NCBI GenBank assembly: GCA_011317545.1
Contig: WUJK01000001.1
Location: 186,001 to 250,000, forward strand
Direction: 5' to 3'
Source of the DNA: Coniella vitis
Taxonomy: Eukaryota; Ascomycota; Sordariomycetes; Diaporthales; Schizoparmaceae
DNA length: 64,000 nt
Shown: positions 43,255-56,700 of the stretch, in pieces
Position numbering within the stretch: position 1 is the stretch's first letter
Layout: each line of letters opens with the position of its first letter
Made by a program: the position numbers and the translations under genes
The notes under the pieces: model-generated
The model's database searches: none
Seen by the model: only the letters and a program-made list of their open reading frames with translations
What the model was told of the DNA's origin: nothing

Positions 43255-44504
43255 CACAATATATATATCGTTGCTATTTTTGGGGAAAGAGATGCGGATA
43301 GTCCATCAGTTATTTTCAAGTTTTTTACTTAATGACTTGCACAAGGGGGTGGGAGAGGTCCCTTATGAAACCAAAATCTAACTAAAAATTTGATAAACAA
43401 AACACTTGTGCAAATGCCGATTTCCTCACCATGGCCACATACATAGCACATACATAGGAGACGCTCAACCCTCCTTGAAACCTACTACGTAAAGTGATAT
43501 GACGAGAAATGCAATTGATTTTAAGAAAAGAAACCATGTAGCCCCAGCTCGAAACTTATCAAACATGGCACCTTGCACCCAAGAATCGGCAGACTTATGT
43601 CCATTTTCCAGATTTAGATTGTGTAGCAATTTTGTCCTATATTGATCTCTGGATCCTCCAATTACTCGCACCCCAACTCTCTGGATATCATCATCCACCC
43701 AGCCCAGACACACCATGTGTACTTCTCCCCTCTCCAAGCAAGCTCAGCTTCCATCCACGTATTACTTTCACCGTAGCGGCTCAATGTGTATGTTTGAGCG
43801 CGTAGTGTAAAAGGGGTTCAGTCCTTTTAGCGCCCAGATCCCAAGTTGCATAACCTCCCAAAAACAGAAAAACCCAGAAAACTTCGGCACGTCCCATCCG
43901 TCTCTCAGCAGATTTACGTTCTGTTTTGCCCCGTGATGTTGCTTTCGCCGGCAATGATGACCACAAAGGTCATCGGCCCAATGCATACTAGCATCCCTTT
44001 CTCTTTACATGGAACTCGGTCAAGAAGGAATTCTGTTTTGGTATGACATTTCATCTTTTTTTTCTTCTTTGTTTTGCTTTCCAAATAAAAAAAAATTGCT
44101 TTGAGGGGTATGGGTATAAGAACCTGCCAAACAAGGAAACCCCCCCAGTGTAAGGCAGGCCTGGTGTAATACTTCCAAAGATATAAAAATGTTTTGGACA
44201 TGCCATTCCGAAAAGAAGTAGTCTTTAAAACAGAAAAGGAAAAGAAGTAATAATGTGCAGTCAGGCCAAACCAAAACTCGCTAAATGCCATGATCGCTGA
44301 TAACCAGATGCAGTCTCTTTCTCTCTTTTGTTTTTATGGTCCGCCTCTGAAAGTGGGAATGATACATTTGAGAATATGCCTAGTGGTGGAAAGATGCAAC
44401 GCCCCATTGTCCGTCGCTCGACGCAGGACAAGGCAAGAGTACAGTTAAAGTAGAACTGAAAGGATGAAAAGGGCCGGAGCCGTTGAATAAAACAGTCCAG
44501 TATA
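41267..44504. other. Gene-poor intergenic region with low-complexity tracts
   Basis: 3.2 kb from the 5S gene to the cyclin stop. Homopolymer runs are common (T-runs at 41850-41880 and 42410-42440, A-run at 42773-42796, C- and G-runs at 42380, 42547 and 43071-43082), plus the AT and CTTTCA-type repeats. TACTATGTA words lie near 41502, 41647 and 42659. The right end should contain the cyclin 3' UTR. No coding frame with recognisable content. Confidence 0.6.
43124..43250. repeat. ACTTTCACTTTT-type short repeats followed by (AT)n microsatellite
   Basis: Imperfect TTACTTTCACT units at 43124-43175, then AT-rich sequence and an uninterrupted TA dinucleotide run at about 43224-43248. Confidence 0.8.
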
Positions 44505-45847
44505 TTATTGACTTTCCACGGCACTATGTTGGCCCTCAAAATAGCTCACGAACTGTGACACGCCCTGTTGCGGAGCTCGCGTAAAGGTGGTGGTGGAAGA
44601 GGGTGTAGGAGTCACGGGGCATCTTGGTGGCGCTTGGTTGTATGATTCACTCTGGCCAGAGACCCCAAAAGAGGAACCGTCAGGAGTGATGGGTGGTGTC
44701 ATGTATCCGGCGGCAACGCCTGGCGCGGATCCATGGCCTTTGTGCGGAGTGCTATATATGTCGCTGGTCTGGCTCGTGGAGCTGAACTCGGCGGGAGGGG
44801 TAGCTGGGCCGTTGACCTGGGGCTTGGAGATGGCAGCCTGTTGTGTCAAAAAATCGGCCAGCTTGGTAGAGACGCGAGAAAAGTGGTTCGACGAGTACTT
44901 GCGGGACAGGGTGACGGAGGGCTGGTGAAGGTGTTGTGACAGAGTCAACAGCGTGTCCCGGGCGTCACGGTCCCATTCTCCATCATTGACCTCGGGGCGG
45001 CCGAGGATGGCCCGGGCCAGGGCGTGCGAGGCACGAGCCATGGTCGATGGCTTGGTCGACACAAAGTCGCGGTGGTAGAGGGCAATCTCGCAGATGTACG
45101 CCGTCATGTCGCGAACTTCGCGGTCGTCTTGCTCGTCAGCCCAGATGATGGACTGGAAGAAGTCGACGGTAGGGTGGCCAATGTTCCACTCCAGCGTGTT
45201 GAGGACGTGCATCTCCATCTGCGTGAACATGCCTGCATCGTACAGACCGCAGCACATGTTGTTGAGCTCGTTGATTTGTGGCACACGGTCCTTCTTGTCG
45301 CCATACTTGGCAGCAATCAACAGTGCTGCGCAGCCCACAAGCTGGTAATGTTGCTTGTAAACAACGCGCTTCGAGCAGTATCGGTCAAGGAGGTTGATGG
45401 TCAAGAACAGCGTTTCCCGCAACAGAGAAAAGGCTGCGTGCGCCTCAATCAAGAAGTCAATGAGGTATGGACGCATAAACCACTGTATCTCACGTTGCAT
45501 GTCGATAAGGTTGGCATCAGGAAGGGTCTCATCCTATTGCATCATTCACCGTCAGTTCCTGTCACCGCCAAAGCAGATTCCCCCCCAAGGGGGATTGCAG
45601 GGGAAGAGATTCGGGAAATCCAGGGGCGACCCACCTCCATGGCCCGGGCATGTTGCATAATGTCCTCGAGATATTCATCGCTCACCAGCCGTGACAGCTC
45701 ATTGGCAATTGTTATTTGCTTGTCGGCCTTTGCGTCCCATTTCCTTGCGTGAACAGCGTTTCTGGCACTTTCTGCGGAGAAAGGGTTGGTGGGCCTTGTG
45801 CAGTCTGAGTCGAAGACCTCCTCGATTTGCATGTTTTGAGATGCCAT
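44505..45847 (-). CDS. G1/S-specific cyclin (Cln/Puc1-like)
   Basis: Activator of the Cdc28/Cdk1-type kinase for entry into S phase. 413 aa from exons 45847-45635 and 45533-44505 (101-nt intron, GTGGGT..ATAG). The start is the ATG of MASQNMQIEEVF, the first in frame. The cyclin N box spans about residues 80-200: MQREIQWFMRPYLIDFLIEAH, LFLTINLLDRYCSKR, QLVGCAALLIAAKYGDKK (the conserved A-x-K-Y-E/G region), MHVLNTLEWNI. It is followed by a C-terminal box-like helical part up to about 290. The last 120 residues are Ser/Thr/Pro-rich with several S/T-P sites (ATPPAEF, MTPPITPDG, CPVTPTPSS), a PEST-like tail fitting phosphorylation-driven SCF turnover. It resembles the single Cln-type cyclin of filamentous ascomycetes. 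An unusually long gene-free region lies upstream. Confidence 0.88.
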
Positions 45848-48136
45848 CTTGAAGTTGTGTCTGTCTGTGGGGTGGAATTGAGGTTGGAAATTTCCGCTGG
45901 CAAGATTCTCCGGGAAACTTCGCTTTGGATTGTCGATGGAGGAATCGGCAACAAGTATCCGCAATGCAAGAACCGAGACGGATAAGAGGTTTCAATGTTG
46001 AAAAGAAAAAGGTAGAGAGTGTCGGTAGCGCCGGAGCAGTCTGGATGATTGTTCGGCTAGAATTAATTAGTATTATGAGTGGAAAAAAGAATGAGGATTA
46101 TAAACGATTGTCGTGGTCGAGAGAACCAATAGAAGTAGTAGAGAAAAAAAAAAGGGGGGGGAAAGAATGTCTAGAGTCGGTGTGGACGAGGCGGCGTATG
46201 TAATGAATGGACAATGGCCAAATGCCAAGATGGAATGGGTTGTGGATTGGGATGGAGATGGGGGATGGGGAGATGGAGAGAAAGGGTGATGATGTGGTGG
46301 AGGATGGAAAAGAATCGGGGAGTGAGAAGGCCAGCGGTCAGGACTGGACGGGTTAGATGAATGGGATTGAATGGTGGCCGGGAGCACAGGCCGCATTTAA
46401 AAGTGGACTCTCTCTGCTGGGACTGGGCGAACAGGGCTGCTGGGCTGGGGCTGCTCCTGCTACTGCTGCTGGGCTGCTGCAGGGTGGACTGTGCTGCACT
46501 GCTGCAACTGCACGGCTCTAATTGAACCGACATGGATCTTTGATCAGCCTCGACTTGGACAGCCAGAGCTCTGGCCTTTCAGGGGTGAACCAGGACGAGA
46601 CTTCTCAAGAGCATCCAACTGATGGCGGTCCAAGTAATGCTGCTGCCCACTGCTGTCTGAAGGGAAGCACAAGTAGTACAGTAGAGGAAAGGGAGTGTGG
46701 TTTTAGCACCATTTCTCGGCTGCTATGCCCTTTTTGCATTTGGCCCTCCAGTGCTGTGTCCGTTTACCCACAAATCACAATGTGTGGTATGGCTCACTGC
46801 TGTGGAGAAAAGAGCAAAGACCTCACTCAAGGCGCCCAAGACAGGCGTTCTTTTTCTCTTTTCCCCCGGCGTTTCCAAACTTGTTCTTCGGAAATGCAGC
46901 CAGAGACCCGCAGTGCCCATGTTATGACCTTTTGTAGAGTGGAATGCAGAGGCTGGGGGGGAAGAGGAACAGAAAAAAAAAGGGTCCATGAAAAGGCGTG
47001 CAGCAAGGGGCGGGATCTCTTACCGAATACTGGCAAACCGTCTTGTGTTCGGGCAAGAACAAGATGGCGCGAAGAAAGATGATGGAGGATCGGGTGGGAG
47101 CGACGAGCTAACGTTTCCCACAAGACGCGACGCCTCAAGTTGGACGTGGAGCTTTGGTCCTATCGAGCCAAAAAGATGACCAGGTCAGAGATGTGTGAAC
47201 CAACAAAACACGTCGTTCGAGTGAGGGGTGTCTGGGACAGATAGCCGCGGGCGGAGGCGTCTGGCAAGGACACAGACATGTACTTCCTGCTCTAGTTGTC
47301 CGCCAGCACCACAGCAGCTGAGTGCGACTTCGAGGCTCGCCAAGGACAAACAATACCCCAGGCTAGGGGCAGGCGGCAAGGCACGTTGCGTCCGACCTGG
47401 CCATGTGGGGCTGCAGAGAGGAATCCAGCAGGTGACGCGGTGATAACATACCTCGTTTTCTCGAGACCAAAAACCACACCAAGAAAAAAAAAAAGGTCCA
47501 GTGCTTTACCACGATCGAGATCAACGGTAGAGCAGGCAGAAGAATATCTTCACCCGGAAGTTGTTCTGAACAATCAACGTTTTCTGTTCCGTTCTCTTGT
47601 CTGGATTGTGTTCCCGTCGAGTGTTGACCAGTCCTCTGCTGGGCTGAGTCCTGCCGTGTTGTTGGGAGCGAATTAAGGCGGCTGCTATCGAATGTCCTGT
47701 CCTTGGAGCTTGTCGGGGCCGACCTCACACAAGATCAACTTGGCCGAGTCGATGGTCAGCTAAGGAGCGGTGGTTCGGTAAGCGAGGGTCGAGGTCGCCA
47801 AGGGATCGGAGCGGGTGGGAGTGTTGGAGGGGGGATTCCTCGTCGTCGAGCCGCGAAGAATTCCAGTTGGGGGTGGACCGAGGTCGCCGAGTGCAAAAGG
47901 CAGAGTGTTGGAATGGAAGATGTGAGTCTCGAAAAACAAGACCTCTCTTCTCGTGGGGAAGGGGGGGAAGGGGGAGGACAGGAGGCCAGAGACTATATAA
48001 AGGATCTGCCCGTCGAGTATTCCCGCAAAAAGATGGAGACGACTGCCCAGCTAAGGTGGATGGATGGATGGAGAGACTGCCAACTGGGGAGTGGGCTGGC
48101 TGGCTCGATCGATCCGCTTTTGCTTTCTGCAATGCA

Positions 48137-48180
48137 AGGCAGGGCAGGGCAGGGCAGAGCAGGGCAGAGCAGGACAGGGC
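48137..48180. repeat. GGCAG-type tandem repeat
   Basis: About eight 5-bp units of GGGCA/GAGCA form, the last ones imperfect. Confidence 0.85.
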
Positions 48181-48237
48181 GTTCTCTCTGGCACCTTGTT
48201 TGTAGCTTGGGAGCTGTGGCTGTCCGGGCCTTGGGTC

Positions 48238-48272
48238 GGTGCTGGTGCTGGTGCTGGTGCTGGTGCTGGTGC
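48238..48272. repeat. (GGTGCT)n tandem repeat
   Basis: Nearly six perfect GGTGCT units. Confidence 0.9.
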
Positions 48273-48714
48273 GGACGTGGAACTGCAGCAGCGTGCTGGG
48301 GTCGGGGACGTGTGGGGTGACCTTTGAGCTGTCTCCTGATCCTTCTTGTTGCTTGCTTGCTTGCTTGCTCGACTACTGCTTCTTTCTTCTTCTGCTCGCG
48401 TTTCGCCCGTGGCCACCTCATAAGCAGCAGCGGACGGGGAAAAGAAAAAAAAAAAGATGGCGGGTGTGCAAGGAGAGCGTGCGTGAGAAGGAGGCGGAGA
48501 GGATGGAATGACTGGCGGATGGCCAAGCGTGAGGTCGAGGACGAGGGCCGGGGAGCAGAGCAGAGGAGAAGGAGAGAAGATATTTGCAGCGTGCGTGCAG
48601 CATGCGGGTAGCAAAAAGAAGGTGTAGGTGTACGAGGTGGGACGGCGGCGAGCTGAGGGATTGGCCAGGAGGTCCAGTTGCTTGTCGCCAGCAACAGGGC
48701 CAAATCGCCAAGTC

Positions 48715-48780
48715 GTCCACTGTCCACTGTCGATTGTCCACTGTCTACCGCTCACTATCCACTGTTCCACCGTTGACTGT
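48715..48780. repeat. TCCACTGT minisatellite
   Basis: Imperfect repetition of CCACTGT/TCGATTGT/CTCACTAT units over about 65 bp. Confidence 0.75.
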
Positions 48781-50701
48781 CTCAATACCTGCAAAATAGT
48801 ACCTACTGCCGCCGCGGCCGCTACTATAGTATGTACTATGTTGGCTTTGGGGTGCCAGTGCCAGTGCTAGTGCTAGGACAGGGGCTTCTTGATTCGCAAG
48901 CAGGGGATTGGCAACGGGTACTATGGCCCTGATCTGGGGCGCATTGCACGGTGCCTCGTCAGTTAGCAGGGGGGTGGGGTGGCCCTGTGGCCTCTCTCTC
49001 TCTCTCTCCAGGGGCTGGGATGGGGCCCTCGCTCCTCCAGGCAGTGGGGCCCGCCCCAGCGAGTACTTTACCTTCTGCGAGCACAGCAGCAGCAACCACA
49101 CTGTGCACAAGGAGTGGAAGTACGTATCAGTGGGGGGAAAAGTATGCATTTACGCGAAAAAGTACTCGGCCAGCGGTTGTGCACAAAACAGGGCGTAGAG
49201 TGTAGAGTCGAACCGCCATAGTACATACTATGTAGCTAGTAAAAAAGCGGCATCGGCCCTTTTGTCAATAACAACAACACCCTGACCACGACCACCATCA
49301 CGCTCGATCCACAGCGGCGCAGGGTGCCAAAGTGCAGTGGCAGCAGCAAGACGCGTTGTGCATGTCCAGCCATTGATCAATCGAACAATTGAAAGCGGAA
49401 GACGGTTTAGGCCGTGAGGTCGGTCGTGCACGCGGGCTGGACGGGCCAAAGATTTAGGTTTGCTGGCGGCTACGAAGGAGAGCATTGCCCTACCTTGTCT
49501 CGTTCGCCTTGTCCGTTGCAGGCAAGCCGTCAATGCTTCTTGGCTATACTATGTGTACTATGTGGTACTTTTGGCAAGAGTGCCAGAGCGGGCGCAAGCA
49601 TGTGGCATCTCGTCAGGCATCGGTTGTGAAGCATCGATGATGAATACGCAGGCCGAAGCAGCAAACCCAGAGAGAGAGAGAGAGGGAAAGAACGGCAACG
49701 GCAGGCTGCAAGCAAGCGAAATAGAGGCACACATGGCACTGACCGCATCGTGTACATAGAACATGGTACCCTGCCATTTCTGCGGTCAGGACGCGATGGA
49801 TCGATGGCGGTAAACCAGTGTGCGTTGCAGAGTTGCAGCAGCAGCAGCAACCAAATATGGCGACGGAGTGAGTACTGTGAGCGGTTCCCACACTGTGTAC
49901 ATGGATTAGTACACATTAGTAATGTGGTAAGTACATATATACTTACAGTATCAAGACCTGCTGTAGCGACGACGGCGGCGGCGGCAGCGGCAGCAGCAGC
50001 ACCATTGACGACATCTTTTACTCCCTCGCATCCAGCTCAACGCCTTGGTCGTGGGTAGGGTGAATCACGATGGACACAGCGATGTTCCCAGTCAGGGTGG
50101 TTGGTGTTCTGCACATTGGGTCTGCAGTACTGCTGGGGCCATAGCATCGCCTACATACTATAGTATAGCATTGAAAACAACACCCATACCCCCCACAGAG
50201 AGGGCAAGACGGCATAAACCGAACACCCTGTGTGGTTCTTATTCCAAGAACAGCCCCAGATTTATATATTAATTCCTGCTGTCCCTGTGGCCAACCAGTG
50301 CTATGTGAATACATGGTATATCACTGGCTGCTATTATTCTTGGGGGCAGTGGCTGTAGTTAGTCACAGGACAGGTTCTCTGTCCCCAATTGGACTGATGG
50401 AATGCTCCATACACAATGGGCAACGTACTATGTACAGTCTCCGCCATGGCAGCAGCGTGTTGCTCCAAAAGGGTGAGGCTCACGCGGCCCCTCTTCCCAG
50501 GGCGGACCGGCCTACGCCAAATCCGGGACTCGCCGCCACCATGTGCAAGAAAAAAGACAGCCCAGCATGAATGAAGTTCACGTATGTTCGAGTGGACCCC
50601 AGGACGAGGGAGAGACCGCATTTCGCGCCGCCGCCCAGCCTCCACGATACCACACAAGGAGGACAAACGGCCACAGACGAGCTTCAATGGGGAAGGGAGA
50701 A

Positions 50702-50734
<33 letters not shown>
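50702..50734. repeat. (GAT)11 microsatellite
   Basis: Perfect GAT triplets outside any supported coding region. Confidence 0.9.
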
Positions 50735-50735
<1 letters not shown>

Positions 50736-53700
50736 TCGCGCCTCCTAGCGTTCTTTGACTTTTTTTTCTTGGTTGGCAGACTTGGCACATGCAAGCAATG
50801 GAGTGTGCGAGTTCCCTCTGTGGCTGGCTGGCTGGCTGGCTTGCTATCCACTCAATCACCACTGGCCAGTCAATGAGGTGACTCAGTCAGACACGAAACG
50901 AACACCACACCCGGCAGGTTCAACGCGTGATAACCATGAAGCCTGGGCCGGTCCCGTTGCGCCAAACAAGCGTGTGAACAATGCACGCCGCCCCGCGATT
51001 CTGATCTCCCAAGCATGCTCCCACCCGAGTTAAGCACATGTCCCCAAAGTGCAGACCAAGGCGCTAGCACCCACGACGATGCCGAACTTTCTTGTCCTCC
51101 AGCCGTGGATCAGCAGGCGCTTCCATTGTGACAATTGAGAGGTCTGAGTCAAGCACGAGACAGCTAAGGCACACAAGTTTTGCAAAAGGGTCGAGAGTTT
51201 CGAGAACTTTTAGCGATTGTCCTCGCGTCTGTCTCTATATTTCTTTCTCTTTTGTGCTTCTGGTGCGGAAGCTGAAGGAGTCGGTCGTAGAGCAGGATGT
51301 TGAACCCGCATCCGATCAGCATGTACTATCGTAGTGGTTGTGCCTCCTCCTGAAGCCTGCATCCCGAGGATTCAATTGCTCGCGCACTATTTAGCATGTT
51401 GGTGGTCCGTAAGATGCAACTGTGCGGACACTGTCGCGCAATTGATCCAGATGCCGCCTCCAACCAGCACATCCTCACCAACAAGTACTATGTACTGATG
51501 TTTGCGGTCGGCTGTTCAAGTACATAAGAGCAGTCAACATGTACATACTATGATAGATTGCAACTCTTCAAGGTTAGCAAATACACTGATTGTAGCTGAC
51601 AGACACCCTTTGTAAATAAATGTACTTGGTGGGGAAGAAAGGAGGCCATCCCCTTTGATTTCGGTGCTGCTGATACAAACCAAATTTCAGGGCACCTTGA
51701 CGGGTGTGCTGATTGACGATCAAGTACTATGTAGCTACAGAGTGGTAATTGCCCCGAAAGTACATATTACAGGTGTTTCGAAACGAGCAAGTAGGAGGGA
51801 AACCGTGCTGTAACCGAGATACGGTACAGAAAAGACGATCCTCGGCACTGAGCTGGTTACCGTTCTCGAATGCAGCCATCATACTATTGTACATACACAG
51901 CGTATATACCGTTTCCAACCCGGTTGCCTCGAGACTCGAACGAAGCCTGAAGCTCGAGCGCTGTGATGGGTTGGTTCCTTTTACTGGAATATGCAAGTGC
52001 AAGGACTTCACTTACTGTACGCGGTACCCCAGTACATAGTACTTCTGGCTCCGCTAGTTGCATAACTACCGCCGATGGGTAACTATACGACCATCGATAG
52101 GATGCACCACCAGTGATATCCCTGATGAGACTACTGTCCTGACTGTGCATGGCATCCCATTGTCAAGTGCACATGCGACGCGTAACCAATGCCTGGACGA
52201 GTAGGATGACGATCAAACGTCTTTAACCTTTGAGGAAAAGCCAAATGCTGCCATGTCCCAAGCACAGCCGCCCGTGCAGATGCCGCTGCCAAAGGAACGA
52301 ACGGACAGAGAGAGAGCTTCTTCAACACAGCAAAGGCTGCTTTCAGCATAGCATGAATGAGATTGCGGGTGGCACTCCCTCCTAGCACACTTTGACAACC
52401 AAGAACTTTGTACACTATGTGAAGTCCAAGTGCGAAGTACAGAACAAGGGGCCTGCCACCTAATCTCACGAGTCCAGCTAATCACGGCTCTGCATTTGAC
52501 TGTGACCCTCTTGTCAGACTGTGTGCTCTTTTTTTCCGGCCGTCCAAACGGACCGCTTGGTCTCCCAATGGTTCGGCTTGGGGAACCGCCTTCCACTGCT
52601 TCCGGTCAGGCATCTTCCCGGCCCTCTAATTGCGGCTGGGGCTCTGGTCGCTACGGAAAAACTGGCGCAAAATTGACAATGACCTTTGTCACTCACCTCT
52701 CTCTGTACTGTGCACCATGCAGTCGGTTGTTGATGTCGGCAAATTAGTTAGTGCAGGAATCTGATTCCATCTATGGCCTCTTGATGGGTAAAACACAGAG
52801 TTTGCATATCTCCGAATCAAACTGCCTCGTACACACAAAGACTGACAGCAACAAGAGGGAAAGGGAGAAAAAAAGCTGCAGCTTCTGCTCGGGAAGGCTA
52901 TCCCAGATTCATCCAGCTACTCTAATAACCGTGGAACCCCAAAATACGTCATCGCGTGCAAGCCCAAGCTTGTATCAAAGTCAACGGCACGGCACGCACG
53001 CGTCTACATTGGAAGACGAGACACGTTTTTTTTTTTTTCCCGCTGAGCTTGTAGAGATTTCTTCTTTGTATGAATTCTGAGTGACAGCACCTCGTCTACT
53101 GAAAGCGTGCTCTGGTTGCCTCACGAATTGGAACATCCACAGAGTAACAACACGGGAACTGGGTTATTATCATTATAATGAAGCACTCGAGTCCGTGTAT
53201 TTCTCTCCAGGACGTACCTGCAAAAGGGGGAAAAGGCTGACCAAAAGCTAATAAGCAAGCCATAGCAGATTGGGCCGGTCAAAGATGCAATATAGCTACC
53301 ACACTTCGCGCATCACCACCACCACCAGCACCACCAACCAGAAGCTTCCCCTCCAACATCTCACGCGGGATGAAACACCCCAATCAACGCCTCCAAAAAA
53401 GAAAAAGGCAGAGAGAAAATCGCGAAACTGACGCGAGGCAGAATCCTGGCACCGACTTGCAAGGCACCCGCATTTATACAACCTTTTTGGCTTGCAGCGC
53501 GCCTCCCGTGTCGGTCAGGCGCGTTCTGATTTATACTGCATAGTATGTATATAGACCACAGATGAGCTACGAATTTTCGTCCAATGTTATAAAGTACTTA
53601 TATGCAAGCCCAAACACAAGCACGACACGCGCATTTAGCTTGTCTATGACAGCAAGCAACCATGTATTATAGAGATGCTGCAATGCAATGGTCCATGGAT

Positions 53701-56700
53701 AAAGTGATGAATATCGATGGCAATTTGACGTGAACCAATGCGCTCTCCACTTTGTCAACGATCATCATGCCATCGGACGGTTCCGGCTCAATGCTGTGAA
53801 AAGAAAATGTCTGCAAAATAAAAAAATAAAAATAAAAAAATAAAAAAGCTAGACAATTGCTTTGTTCGGCTTCTTAATGGCACCTGGACGCAGTACAATA
53901 AAAGACGCTGCGCCCCTGCTAAAAGAAACGCCTCGGTTTGTCGCTAGTCCCGCCCCCCCCCCTGCAGAACAGAACCAGCACGTATCGTTGTAACCACAAC
54001 GAGGTTCGTTTTATCGAGGAGTAGCACTGCAATACTCGCTACAGCACGGTCGGGTCCTTCCATAGCAGCAGCGGTGTGTCGCGCACACACTCGGACTCTC
54101 GCTACTATTAGATCTATGCACTATGCATATCAAGGAGCTTCTTATCTTTTCTGGATTGTCTTTGGTACATGCCCATCCAAGAGTCGTATGCATATCATAC
54201 CACTGCGTATCCGGAAATGAGAGAAAATGAAATGACATTTTCATTATATGTACATCATAGTAGAATATATCTGCACCTTGACAAACTCTTTTCGCGTGTT
54301 TCTTTTCTTCAGGGTCCGCCTGTTCTGTTCGGCGTGCAAATTAGACAAATGCAGGGGCCAACGAAAGCACCCCAGACGCAAAAGAAAAGGCACGCGCTTC
54401 TGGGTACCTTGTAATGTACACTTGCAAAGGACTGGATCTTTTGCACGGTGTATGTCACCCCAACGTACCTCGGCCAGCAGCGAACTGGCGGCAAAAGACT
54501 GCTGCTGGTGGCTTACGAGGCCCAGAGACGCGTTGACAGTTATTGCTAAACTTTCTTGACTCGGACAAGGCGCTCTGCGGCTCGTTACTCGCGGTTCCAA
54601 GGTCCTTAATTCGTGCTGAACCATACTATGTTCACAGAAAAGCATTTTGCACACACCGGGGGGAGTGGGAACGATCAATCATTCGCTGGGGCCATTCTTT
54701 TACCAAGACGGCTGTTGTCATAGCGGAATACTATGGTACTTTTTGGCTGTGAGGAGGTTTGCATATCGCTTCTGATCATAGTCACTTAGTGCGCGTATCC
54801 ATGATATTGTTCAATCGATGTACTGTGCGACAGAATGCAATAACTGGGTTTTTGGTACATGGGCGTTTGGGACCACCTGAATCGTGTCCATGCATTGAAC
54901 ATCGCATAGCCCTCGAAAGACACATCACTCTGCACTGCGGCGGTCTCACGAAATCCTCTGGAAGGCAGGCAGCTATGTTCAAAAGAGGCCTGTCCCGCAG
55001 CTTAGCACGGGGGGGCTTATACGCAACATGTGTGCGTGAGTGTTACATAGTAGTAGCTAAAAAAAGAAATACACAAACACTACGAAAGTGGGCATATGAG
55101 GCTGTCACCGCCACCTTGTGGCCCCGGTTCTGTGCGTACGTAGAGGTTCGTTCGCAATCATATGGCGTGTTGCATGTGGTTCTGGGAGAAAAAAGGAACC
55201 AAGCCACTGATGAGACTGGGGAAGGCCTGTCAGATGTCTACATAGTATTGTAGTCCTTCTGCAACCAGTTGTATTTCTTTTTCTCCGTCTTCTTCTTCTT
55301 CTCCCGCTGTGCTTGACTTGCTACTGTACATGTTGTTCTCTCTCTTGGCGATCTCTCTCCGCATTTTTGAGTTGATCCTACTTGTCCCCGAACCCTTGGT
55401 TCTAGTGGGTGGCTGAAGCTTTTGCAGTTCGTCCGTTGTACATACTATGTAGTACTGTGGTCGGTGCTGTAGATGATGCATGTACCGCACCATACAATAA
55501 TGCCCCAGGATCCTACAGATCAGGAGCAACCAAGGCCACAGCAGAGAACTATGCACGCAGGTTCCGATAGCGCAAAATGCAGACCCGTCATCGAGAGCTC
55601 ACCAGCCACATGCGACGACTTTTCACAAATGCGGTGAAGACAGGAACGAGTGAATGGCCGGATTGGGGATATTTTCGATTGCAGGTTGGATCTCAGATCC
55701 CTCAGGAACTCAAAAACAAAACAGACACAACCCCCTTTTGGGAAGCCAAACTTGGCATAAACCCAGCCAGCCGACCAACCAAACCAGTCGGTCGGAAAGA
55801 AAGCGAGCAAGCCACATTGCTGTGAGTGGCCCCATGCGGCAGTCGTTCCTGTTGGAGCCCCATGCAAAAAGAAAGAATGAAAAAATGATTGAATTCTATA
55901 CTGTATACGTCGTAGTCTCTGCTGCTCTCTGCCGCGCTCCCGCAGACCTATACTTGCAAACTGGCGGTGACGGCGGTATCGGGTCCCGGGGTTTTTGTTT
56001 TGACTGGATCCAGTACCTACCTACACACTATTAGTACATACTCGGCGCTGACGAGGCCGGGGCGGGCGGTGCTCAAACTCAAGCTCGAGATCAAGCTGCG
56101 CAAGGTGGATTTGGACCGCGCCGGTTACTACATAGGATGGGTGTTTGGTGCCACGGACCACAAATGACAACGTGGGCAAGCTGTAGAAGCGAATGCTATT
56201 CTTGGAAACAAGAAAACATGTATCAATGAGGGCGGGTGTGATTGATGGCCTGTTGTTCTCTATCACTGAGCTCTCGCTGTCTGGACATCCGTTTGGATCC
56301 TCTTTGGATAGCAAATCCCACAATGACAGACCGATACCGTTCGACACTATTATAGTACATACAGTTCCCAGGCTGCGACAGGTATCAGACGGGGTCTAGA
56401 AGGTCGCGGAGGAGAAGCCGCTGCAGCATAATATGTACTATACCAAGTATCCACTGGCCGAGCCGTTGCGCTTTCGGAAACGACGAACCCCCCTTCTTTT
56501 CTTTTTGTTCTTTCTTTTTCCATATTTCTTCTTCACTCAACTTCTTCCCTGCTTTGCAGTGGCTTTTTTGCCCGTCGTTCTTGGTTCTCGAGAGTTGTTT
56601 ATTCTTGTTTCCCATTGCGCTTACGCTTGGACGTACCAAGTGTCGTTTCCACTTTGCTGCTTGCCAGCGCATCCTTTCTCGGTGCCTTTTGTGCCTTGGA

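Larger units (their letters stand above)
45848..48800. other. Upstream region of the cyclin gene; no other gene supported
   Basis: About 3 kb. The first 600 bp are purine-rich on the plus strand, i.e. a CT-rich leader for the minus-strand cyclin. Tandem repeats occur at 48137, 48238 and 48715. A TATATAAAG element lies near 47994 on the plus strand with no convincing gene after it. Long ORFs at 47.7-48.8 kb encode only repeat-derived low-complexity peptides on both strands. A long regulated 5' leader or promoter for the cyclin is plausible but not shown. Confidence 0.5.

Noticed and set aside
48051..48794. Minus-strand ORF of 247 codons with Ala-Pro repeats
   Set aside because: The peptide is produced by the minisatellites at 48137 and 48238; other frames are equally open.
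49200..49280. GGTTCGACTCT on the minus strand, resembling a tRNA B box
   Set aside because: No A box or acceptor stem pairs at the right distance; the same holds for a GTTCGAGTCC near 26050.
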